A stretch of DNA of 64,000 nt. It comes from Bacillus amyloliquefaciens DSM 7 = ATCC 23350 (GTDB lineage Bacteria; Bacillota; Bacilli; Bacillales; Bacillaceae). The translations under genes were made by a program, and so were the position numbers. Below the pieces are notes generated by a model. The model saw only the letters and a program-made list of their open reading frames with translations. It had not been told where the DNA came from and ran no database searches. Below are positions 57,856-64,000 of the stretch, in pieces. The DNA lies in NCBI RefSeq assembly GCF_000196735.1, contig NC_014551.1, positions 3,529,001-3,593,000 of the forward strand. The letters run 5' to 3'. Every line of letters begins with the position of its first letter. The stretch's first letter is position 1.

Positions 57856-58299
57856 TTAGGCGGTGGTTTTCACCATTAAAAACGAACCCTCTGTGCATAA
57901 CGAATTGCGGAAATGCTCGGACGTATACAGTTCATCAGGCACATCGGCGCACGTTTCAAATCCCATCACAGTCAGAAATTCAGCAGATGATGGCTGATTG
58001 GCGACTAAGTAGACATCTTGAATTTCATGTTTTTTACACAGCACATCCATACTTTGAAACAGCGTAACGATATGGCTTTGGTTCAGCCTGTCCGACATGA
58101 CGAGTGAACGAAGAAGCCCTTTTCCGCCGCTGAATTTTTCGATCCCGAGACAGGCGGCAATCTTTTTTTCACTGTCCTCCAGCATGATAAACCGGCTGAT
58201 CTGCTGATCGATTTCAGCATGTGCCGTATCAGCCTTTTTCAAAAAAGCCTCCAGCGCTTCCGTATCTTGATCTCTTGCCACTCTCAGCTGATAAAACAT
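57856..58299 (-). CDS. ywlB: GNAT-fold protein YwlB
   Basis: This 147-residue protein has the GNAT acetyltransferase fold. The middle strand is AACLGIEKFSGGKGLLRSLVM (about 56-76) and the acetyl-CoA region is weaker than usual. The ATG at 58299 follows GGAGGG; the earlier in-frame start was rejected. The substrate is unknown. Confidence 0.82.
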   Translation of the reverse strand: MFYQLRVARDQDTEALEAFLKKADTAHAEIDQQISRFIMLEDSEKKIAACLGIEKFSGGKGLLRSLVMSDRLNQSHIVTLFQSMDVLCKKHEIQDVYLVANQPSSAEFLTVMGFETCADVPDELYTSEHFRNSLCTEGSFLMVKTTA

Positions 58300-58370
58300 A
58301 TATTTCCCTCCGTTTCGATCAACTCTTTCTTCCAATCTATGAATCGAATCCGGATTTATGCCTTTTTGCT

Positions 58371-59051
58371 TCAGGAAAACAGATCTGAAATCCAATCGAC
58401 GAGGAAAAACTTCACTTCGGTTTTATCGTCATCCTTATTTTCTTTCTTCGCTTTATCAACCTTTGCTTTTACGTCATCCATCACTTTTTCTGTCTGTTTC
58501 TTCGTTTCTTCGTGCTTCTGCCCGCCGTCTTCCTGGTCTTTCACCGCTTCACCGTTTGAGAAATCAAGGAAGCACAGCGGCGGAAACAAGACACACCACC
58601 AGTTGGCGCCTTCACCATTGCCGAGTGTAATTAAAATCGCTTCATATTTTCCGGCCGGATAGACCATATTGCCGTAAAGCTTTGTCGGAAACGAGATTTT
58701 ATTGAATTTAACTGATACGGATTGATGCGCACCCTTTTCTTTCATCGTTTGTTTGGCGATTTCTTTAATTTCAGGGAGCTTCGAACGAATGAGGCGGCGC
58801 GCTTCTTCAATGGAAGTGATATCTTTCACCCAGCCCGTGATTTCCTTGTTTACAGCATCTCTGATCTGGCGCTTGAGCTTTTGATCCTCATCGTTATCAC
58901 TGTTAGCCAAAATCCTAAGCCGGATCGCTTCATCCGGTATAACAACGGGCTCATTGGCTGATGCCCGCGCCGTTTCTTCTTTTGTCAAACCCGCAAGCGC
59001 TCCTGATAATAAAAGAAAAATATATATGCAAATCATCATTGTCTGTTTCAT
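58371..59051 (-). CDS. spoIIR: Forespore signal protein SpoIIR
   Basis: This 226-residue secreted protein is made in the forespore and triggers SpoIIGA to process pro-sigma-E in the mother cell. It has a signal peptide (about 1-25), a conserved domain with IPDEAIRLRILANSDNDEDQ (about 38-57) and ANWWCVLFPPLCFLDFS (about 155-171), and a lysine-rich C-terminal tail with coiled-coil character. A sigma-F-type promoter lies upstream. Confidence 0.96.
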   Translation of the reverse strand: MKQTMMICIYIFLLLSGALAGLTKEETARASANEPVVIPDEAIRLRILANSDNDEDQKLKRQIRDAVNKEITGWVKDITSIEEARRLIRSKLPEIKEIAKQTMKEKGAHQSVSVKFNKISFPTKLYGNMVYPAGKYEAILITLGNGEGANWWCVLFPPLCFLDFSNGEAVKDQEDGGQKHEETKKQTEKVMDDVKAKVDKAKKENKDDDKTEVKFFLVDWISDLFS

Positions 59052-59092
59052 CGGTCCCCACCGTTCCTCTCCGTGCTTTTTTGTCTAGTCTC

Positions 59093-59121
59093 ATTATGGA
59101 CATGACGGAAAAGGTTTAAAC
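59093..59121 (-). promoter_or_regulatory. Sigma-F-type promoter of spoIIR
   Basis: On the minus strand, GTTTA (59117-59121) and GTCCATAAT (59093-59101) are 15 bases apart. The expected start is about 36 bases before the ATG. Confidence 0.75.
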
Positions 59122-59211
59122 CGGCGGAAAGAAAAAAATCTAGCAAGCTGATAATCTGCATTGACAGACTCAGAATATGGTACGATATTATTTTGATAGG
59201 AGGGTTTTCAG

Positions 59212-59586
59212 ATGAAATATAATTACACCGTGCTGCTGTCGGCGGCATGTATGTCTGTCATTTATTCAATTTTGTATGTTCATCAATTCATTATTGCGGC
59301 TTTCATTTCGATGGCGTTTTATTTTTTGTTTCCTTATTTAATTTTCGCGCTGCCGCTTCAATACTTTCTGAATAAAAAGCCGAAGAGATTTCACCCGGTG
59401 TATTTTCTTTATTATTTAGGGGCTTCATTTGTCGCAAACGGGCTCATCTTCGGCCTTTTGCAGCCGTCAGGCCAATCTTTGTTTTCTAATTCAGCCTTTT
59501 ATATCTTTGCGGTTTTAACAGCCATCGTCTATTGGGTGTGGGATTCCGTATTGCTGCAAAGACAAAGCCCGGCTACAGAAGCGTAA
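59212..59586 (+). CDS. ywlA: Small membrane protein YwlA
   Basis: This 124-residue protein has four predicted membrane helices and no recognised motif. The ATG follows TAGGAGGG. It is divergent from spoIIR and its end overlaps the convergent ywkF by 14 bases. The function is unknown. Confidence 0.8.
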   Translation: MKYNYTVLLSAACMSVIYSILYVHQFIIAAFISMAFYFLFPYLIFALPLQYFLNKKPKRFHPVYFLYYLGASFVANGLIFGLLQPSGQSLFSNSAFYIFAVLTAIVYWVWDSVLLQRQSPATEA

Positions 59587-59851
59587 TCAGCAGACAGACG
59601 GCTGAAGGCAGAGCGGCGCAAAAGAAAACGGCGGCCATCTTCAAACGGGCGTGCCGTCCTTCTTTTGTTTCAGAATGATAGTTGGCCCGCTGCTCCGCTC
59701 CGCTTACGGCCAGCCCGGAAACAATGATCGCTGTGATGATAAGAACGGCCGTAACGGCACCGAATATGACATCAAAGTCAAACGGCAGAACAAATCCTGC
59801 CGCATAAGCTGCGGCGGCCAGTATACATCCGAAGGCAAATGCTTTTTTCAA
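59573..59851 (-). CDS. ywkF: Small membrane protein YwkF
   Basis: This 92-residue protein has three hydrophobic segments (about 3-22, 25-47 and 68-91). The TTG start follows AAAGGGG by seven bases and gives MKKAFAFG; an ATG twelve codons upstream lies before that site. The 3' end overlaps ywlA on the other strand. The function is unknown. Confidence 0.75.
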   Translation of the reverse strand: MKKAFAFGCILAAAAYAAGFVLPFDFDVIFGAVTAVLIITAIIVSGLAVSGAEQRANYHSETKEGRHARLKMAAVFFCAALPSAVCLLITLL

Positions 59852-59884
59852 GGCGGATCCCCTTTCATTTTCTTTCCATTGTAA

Positions 59885-59921
59885 CAAAAGCCCGCCGTGT
59901 GCGTCACCGGCAGGCTTTTTT
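59885..59921 (-). terminator. Terminator after prmC
   Basis: AAAAGCC-GCCG-type arms pair with CGGC-GGCTTTT (one mismatch on each side), with a T-run on the minus strand. Confidence 0.7.
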
Positions 59922-60781
59922 CATGATTTGATAACCGCCGAAACGGTTCTGTCTTTTCCGTTGATGTCCTTTACGACTTCCACTTCCGCATTCGGAAAGG
60001 AATGACGGAACAGGTCTTCCACGGCTTTTCCCTGATTATATCCGATTTCAAAGACGACAAGCGCCTTATCCTTCATGACAAGAGGCAGATCCTCCATAAA
60101 CCGCTTGTAGAATTTCAAACCGTCACCGCCGTCCGTAAGGGCATGAAGCGGCTCATGGAAACGGACGATATCCGATAAATCAGCCATCTCTTCTTCAGAA
60201 ATATACGGCGGATTGGAAACAATAATGTCTGCTTTTTTTCCTGACGAAATAAAAGGAGTTAACAGGTCTCCCTGCAAAAAGCGCACGTCCGCTCCGAGGT
60301 TTTGCGCATTTCTTTCCGCCACTTGAAGCGCTTCTTTTGAAATATCCGAAGCCGCTACTGAAAAATGTCCGCATTCAAGCGCAAGCGTCACCGCAATGGC
60401 TCCGCTCCCCGTACCGATATCAATGACGTTCAGGCGTTCTCCCTCGGAAAACACCCGCTTCTGTTTGTCCAGCAGATGAAAGACGACTTCTTCCGTTTCC
60501 GGACGCGGAATGAGAACATCGAAATTCACAAAAAATTCCCTGCCGTAAAACTGTTCTTTCCCGATAATATATTGAATCGGAACGCCTTCTTTATGCATTT
60601 CCACATGCCGCCTGAATCGGTAAAGCTCGTCCTCGCCGACTGGCTCCTGCAGATTTGCGAGAAGCTTGCTCCGATCCATTCCGGTGTCATTTAACAGCAG
60701 CAGCTCGGCCGCGTTTTTTTCTCTTCCCGCTTCAGTTAAATAAGAAGAAGCCCAGCTTAGGGCTTCAAAAATGGTCTTCAT
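59921..60781 (-). CDS. prmC: Release-factor glutamine methyltransferase PrmC
   Basis: This 286-residue SAM-dependent enzyme methylates the GGQ glutamine of release factors. The SAM motif is VIDIGTGSGAIAVTLAL near 115-131 and the substrate motif is SNPPYIS near 185-191. It follows prfA, whose product it modifies, with one base between stop and start; no separate ribosome site is clear, so coupling is likely. Confidence 0.96.
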   Translation of the reverse strand: MKTIFEALSWASSYLTEAGREKNAAELLLLNDTGMDRSKLLANLQEPVGEDELYRFRRHVEMHKEGVPIQYIIGKEQFYGREFFVNFDVLIPRPETEEVVFHLLDKQKRVFSEGERLNVIDIGTGSGAIAVTLALECGHFSVAASDISKEALQVAERNAQNLGADVRFLQGDLLTPFISSGKKADIIVSNPPYISEEEMADLSDIVRFHEPLHALTDGGDGLKFYKRFMEDLPLVMKDKALVVFEIGYNQGKAVEDLFRHSFPNAEVEVVKDINGKDRTVSAVIKS

Positions 60782-60782
60782 C

Positions 60783-61853
60783 TTAATTTTCCGCCTGCTG
60801 GAGCTTGCTTGACTGGTCTTCTACGATTAGCGCTTCAACCACTTCATCAAGCTTGCCTTCCAGGATTTGATCCAGCTTTTGAATCGTCAGGCCGATGCGG
60901 TGATCCGTCACACGGTTTTGCGGGAAATTGTATGTGCGGATACGTTCGGAACGGTCGCCTGAGCCGACGGCTGATTTACGGTTTTGATCGTATTCAGCCT
61001 GAGCTTCCTGCTGGAATTTATCATAGACTCTGGCGCGGAGCACCTTCATCGCTTTTTCTTTGTTTTTAATCTGAGACTTTTCGTCCTGGCAGGATACGAC
61101 GACACCTGTCGGTAAATGCGTCAGGCGCACGGCTGACATTGTCGTGTTTACGCTTTGTCCGCCCGGTCCGCTTGATGCGAATGTATCAACGCGGATATCT
61201 TTTTCGTGGATGTCCACTTCTACTTCTTCCGCTTCAGGAAGACACGCCACCGTCGCCGTAGACGTATGAATGCGGCCGCCTGATTCCGTTTCAGGCACAC
61301 GCTGCACGCGGTGCGCTCCATTTTCATATTTCAGCTTGGAGTACGCGCCTTTTCCCGTAATCATAAAGATGATTTCCTTGTAACCGCCCGTTCCGGTCAC
61401 GCTTGCTTCCATGACTTCGGTCTTCCAGCCTTGGACTTCGGCATAACGGGAGTACATTCTGTAGAGATTTCCCGCAAACAGCGCGGCTTCTTCTCCGCCC
61501 GCTGCGCCGCGGATCTCCATGATGACGTTTTTGTCATCGTTCGGGTCTTTCGGGATGAGGAGCACTTTCAAACGCTCTGATAAGGTTTCAGTCTCTCTCT
61601 GCAATTCGGAGATTTCTTCCTTCACCATTTCTCTCATATCGGCATCAAGCTTATCCTCAAGCATCGCTTTCGCATCGGTAAGCTGTTCTGATGCGTCTCT
61701 GTATTGTCTATAGACTTCAACGGTTTCTTGTATATCAGATTGCTCTTTCGAATATTCTCTAAGCTTTTTCGGATCGTTGACCACTTCCGGATCACTTAAA
61801 AGCTCATTTAATTTTTCGTATCGTTGTTCAATTGACTGTAAACGGTCTAACAC
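60783..61853 (-). CDS. prfA: Peptide chain release factor 1
   Basis: This 356-residue factor reads UAA and UAG. The stop-recognition tripeptide is PET in [10 protein letters not shown] (about 183-192) and the peptidyl-transferase motif is GGQ in [11 protein letters not shown] (about 227-237). The GTG start (VLDRLQS) follows AGAGGTG and matches the family length; a GTG three codons upstream lies in that site. Confidence 0.97.
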   Translation of the reverse strand: MLDRLQSIEQRYEKLNELLSDPEVVNDPKKLREYSKEQSDIQETVEVYRQYRDASEQLTDAKAMLEDKLDADMREMVKEEISELQRETETLSERLKVLLIPKDPNDDKNVIMEIRGAAGGEEAALFAGNLYRMYSRYAEVQGWKTEVMEASVTGTGGYKEIIFMITGKGAYSKLKYENGAHRVQRVPETESGGRIHTSTATVACLPEAEEVEVDIHEKDIRVDTFASSGPGGQSVNTTMSAVRLTHLPTGVVVSCQDEKSQIKNKEKAMKVLRARVYDKFQQEAQAEYDQNRKSAVGSGDRSERIRTYNFPQNRVTDHRIGLTIQKLDQILEGKLDEVVEALIVEDQSSKLQQAEN

Positions 61854-61964
61854 GGTCTTCACCTCTGTTTTCCTGTGCGTAACATTCTCATTATAGTATA
61901 GGGTTTATCGCCAGTCAAAAGCAATTCGCCTCTGTTATACTGAATCAAAAAAGGAGGAGCGGAT

Positions 61965-62348
61965 ATGCTGAAATCCATCCACCATATAGCAATCATATGC
62001 TCTGATTATGAAAAGTCGAAAGCTTTTTACACCGAGATACTCGGTTTCGGCATTATGAAAGAAACATACCGAAAGGAGCGCGGGTCTTATAAACTCGATC
62101 TGGCGCTGGACGGCGCGTATGTGATTGAATTGTTTTCCTTCCCCGATCCGCCCGAACGGCCGACCCGCCCTGAAGCCGCCGGTCTCCGGCATCTTGCCTT
62201 CACTGTAAACGATCTTGAAGCAGCAGTCCGGGAATTAAAGGAAAAAGGCATCGAAACAGAACCGATCAGAACCGATCCGCTGACGGGGAAACGCTTTACC
62301 TTTTCCTTCGATCCCGACAAGCTTCCGCTTGAATTGTATGAAGCGTAA
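61965..62348 (+). CDS. ywkD: Glyoxalase/VOC-family protein YwkD
   Basis: This 127-residue vicinal-oxygen-chelate protein has metal ligands suggested by IHHIAIICSDYEKSKAFY at the start, the ELFSF segment near 45, LRHLAFTVNDLEAAV near 69-83, and the final DPDKLPLELYE. It may be a lyase, dioxygenase or resistance protein. A GGAGGAG ribosome site precedes the ATG. Confidence 0.85.
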   Translation: MLKSIHHIAIICSDYEKSKAFYTEILGFGIMKETYRKERGSYKLDLALDGAYVIELFSFPDPPERPTRPEAAGLRHLAFTVNDLEAAVRELKEKGIETEPIRTDPLTGKRFTFSFDPDKLPLELYEA

Positions 62349-62395
62349 CGTTTTTTGAAGAAATGCCGCTTTCTTTGGCGAATTCCTTCTTGTTT

Positions 62396-62432
62396 TGTCT
62401 AATGTGAAGGGAACGCCGCCTCATGGTCGAAT
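62396..62432 (+). promoter_or_regulatory. Sigma-H promoter and Spo0A-type box of racA
   Basis: GAAGGGAAC (62406-62414) and GTCGAAT (62426-62432) are 11 bases apart, matching the sigma-H pattern RNAGGAWWW and RNNGAAT with two mismatches in the -35. TGTCTAA (62396-62402) just upstream matches the 0A box TGTCGAA at six of seven positions. Confidence 0.65.
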
Positions 62433-62459
62433 ACCTAGCAAAAAAGGAGGTATGTGATC

Positions 62460-63023
62460 ATGAATACAAACATGGCCGCGAAAGAACTCGGCGTCTCCGC
62501 AAAAACGGTGCAAAGGTGGGTCAAGCAGCTGAATCTTCCGGCTGAACGGAACGAGCTCGGACATTATTCTTTTACGTCTGAGGATCTTGATGTGCTGAAA
62601 TCGGTCAAGCAGCAAATTTCTGAAGGCACTGCTCTTCTGGACGTTCAAGTGCCCCGGCAGCCGAAAAAACGGACGGGCTTTATTTTGCAGCGCTCGAAAA
62701 TCAATGGCGGCACCGAACAAAGGCTGGCGGAGCTGGAGCGCAAACTGGATGTTCTCACGAAAGAGAAACAGGACGGGAACCATCTGCTTTCAAGAATAGA
62801 AGAGCTGGAACGCCAGCTGAAACAAAAAGCGGATGAAGGGGTCTCATATCAGCTTCTTCAGCACAGGCGGGAAATCGACGACCTCAATGCCGAATTGCAG
62901 ACATTGGCCTCCCGCATCCAGGAACTTGCCCAGACAGCTCCCCTCTCAGAAACAGCCGCTTCTTCAGAACATAAGAAATCCAGAAAAAAAACCAGATTTT
63001 CACCTTTTAAATTTCAATTCTAA
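62460..63023 (+). CDS. racA: Chromosome-anchoring protein RacA
   Basis: This 187-residue protein ties the origin region to the cell pole at the start of sporulation. The MerR-like HTH (about 4-50: [22 protein letters not shown]) binds GC-rich repeats near the origin, the central coiled coil (about 80-155) mediates self-association and DivIVA contact, and the C-terminus is basic ([19 protein letters not shown]). The ATG at 62460 follows AAGGAGG; a GTG two codons earlier is too close to that site. Confidence 0.94.
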   Translation: MNTNMAAKELGVSAKTVQRWVKQLNLPAERNELGHYSFTSEDLDVLKSVKQQISEGTALLDVQVPRQPKKRTGFILQRSKINGGTEQRLAELERKLDVLTKEKQDGNHLLSRIEELERQLKQKADEGVSYQLLQHRREIDDLNAELQTLASRIQELAQTAPLSETAASSEHKKSRKKTRFSPFKFQF

Positions 63024-63026
63024 TCA

Positions 63027-63055
63027 AAAAAGCTCCCTGAAACAGGGAGCTTTTT
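63027..63055. terminator. Bidirectional terminator between racA and ywkB
   Basis: AAAAGCTCCCTG pairs with CAGGGAGCTTTT around a 3-4 base loop, with T-runs on both sides. Confidence 0.85.
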
Positions 63056-63056
63056 A

Positions 63057-64000
63057 TTATGCGGTCAGCGCAATGATGATCGGCAGTGAGATCAAAGATA
63101 AAATCGCACTGATTACGAACGCAGACGCAGTTTCTTCCTCTTGTTTTTCGAAACGTGTGGCAATCATCGCCGCTACCGCAGATCCAGGGAATGCAACAAG
63201 CAATACCGCTTTTGTGATCTGGTCAGCCGGAAGTCCGACTGCAAGAGCGATCAGGTACATCAGTGCAGGCTGAACGGCAACTTTTAACAAAGCGATACCG
63301 AAAGCCGGCAGACTGAGCTTAATGTTGCGGATACCGACAGTTACACCGACGGCGAAGAGCGCAACACCTGATGTTGTGCTGCCGAGCTGTTCAAGCATTT
63401 TGTCGCCCAGCTCAGGAAGACTTACACCGAAAAGCACAAGAATGATACTGATAAGCGGTGCAGCCGCAAGCGGTTCGGAAAGACCGTGAAGAATAGACTT
63501 ACCAGTCATTTTCCAGAAGCTTTCATTTTCATTGTCCTGTTTCTTAGATGACTCACCGACAGTAGCGATAATGATCGCAAGCGGATCAAGCATGGCGTTA
63601 ACCACGATACCCGTAACGGCGATAGGAATCGCTACTTCGTTTGCGCCGAACAAGCTTCCGAGTACAGGAATACCCATAAACGCAAATGTCGGCTGTGCTG
63701 AGTTTAAAGAAAAGACAGATGAATTCGTTAAATCATACTTAAAGATAAATTTGCATACCAGCAAAATGACGATATAGAATCCGACGATCCCGATGATCAA
63801 AGCGATCATCAAAGGAATCTGTGTTAAAAACGCACTTCTTGAAGTGGTTAAAATGCTGGCGATAAAATGCGCCGGAAGCGCGTACTTCGTAACTAAGGTG
63901 CTTACCCCTTTTGCTGACTTCGCGTCATAACTTCCGAAGCGACCTGCGAACCAACCCAGCACGATCACGAAAAAGATCGGTGCCAGGAGGATTAAAATAT
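63057..64000 (-). CDS. ywkB: Auxin-efflux-carrier (AEC) family transporter, 5' end outside window
   Basis: This member of the AEC family of membrane transporters has about nine helices visible. The frame is open to base 64000 ([22 protein letters not shown] is read through the edge, in part), so the true start lies beyond the window and the GTG at 63968 is internal. Features are [15 protein letters not shown] near the middle and [12 protein letters not shown] near the end. In B. subtilis ywkB lies next to the malic enzyme gene maeA, so a dicarboxylic or hydroxy acid may be its substrate; this is inference. Confidence 0.88.
   Translation of the reverse strand, partial: ILILLAPIFFVIVLGWFAGRFGSYDAKSAKGVSTLVTKYALPAHFIASILTTSRSAFLTQIPLMIALIIGIVGFYIVILLVCKFIFKYDLTNSSVFSLNSAQPTFAFMGIPVLGSLFGANEVAIPIAVTGIVVNAMLDPLAIIIATVGESSKKQDNENESFWKMTGKSILHGLSEPLAAAPLISIILVLFGVSLPELGDKMLEQLGSTTSGVALFAVGVTVGIRNIKLSLPAFGIALLKVAVQPALMYLIALAVGLPADQITKAVLLVAFPGSAVAAMIATRFEKQEEETASAFVISAILSLISLPIIIALTA

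Overview
The window is chromosomal DNA of a Bacillus of the B. subtilis species complex, most likely the B. velezensis / B. amyloliquefaciens branch. This rests on gene content and order, which follow the B. subtilis 168 ywq-ywp-ywo-ywn-ywm-atp-ywl-ywk stretch almost gene for gene, on strong AGGAGG-type ribosome sites, on frequent TTG and GTG starts, and on sporulation-specific promoters. The species assignment is inference; no rRNA or other marker gene is present. No tRNA, rRNA, CRISPR array, insertion sequence or prophage was seen.

Layout. (1) 1-3075: tyrosine-kinase operon tkmA-ptkA-ptpZ-ugd, read leftwards, with ugd cut by the window edge. (2) 3202-7920: a 78-residue unknown gene and the overlapping SWIM-protein/Snf2-helicase pair ywqB-ywqA. 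(3) 8033-13429: ywpJ-glcR, ssbB, ywpG, ywpF, mscL, fabZ and rapD. (4) 13447-16903: flagellar rod genes flhP-flhO, the actin homologue mbl and the mother-cell regulator spoIIID. (5) 16956-24130: nitrogen and transport block, with ywoHG, pucI, ywoDC and the TnrA-type nrgA-glnK operon. (6) 24140-27483: envelope block with an extra FtsW/RodA-type gene behind an ECF-type promoter, bcrC, a VanZ-family gene and spoIIQ. (7) 27566-33179: ywnH, two DUF4064-like paralogues flanking clsA, an AT-rich orphan secreted-protein gene, and ywnB/ywnA with matching palindromic operators. (8) 33287-38513: ureABC without accessory genes, csbD, moaA, fdhD and a tiny sigma-B-type gene, ywmE. (9) 38547-44826: two secreted von Willebrand A proteins, spoIID, murAA, ywmB, ywzB and ywmA. 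(10) 44871-52067: the complete nine-gene F1Fo ATP synthase operon with three RNA hairpins. (11) 52171-64000: upp, glyA, ywlG, rpiB, ywlE, mntP, ywlC with a DnaA-box cluster, ywlB, spoIIR, ywlA, ywkF, prmC-prfA, ywkD, racA and the truncated ywkB.

Common themes are sporulation (spoIIID, spoIIQ, spoIID, spoIIR, racA, each with a recognisable sigma-E, sigma-F or sigma-H promoter), cell-wall synthesis (murAA, bcrC, mbl, the SEDS paralogue), nitrogen supply (nrgA-glnK, urease, allantoin-type permease) and core energy and translation genes (atp, glyA, upp, prfA-prmC, tsaC). Most of the window is conserved backbone. The parts that look least like standard backbone are 24140-25360 (extra SEDS gene) and 30648-31609 (AT-rich secreted orphan). 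I found no clear multi-gene system that is wholly undescribed; the best leads are those two loci and the YwnA/YwnB operator pair.
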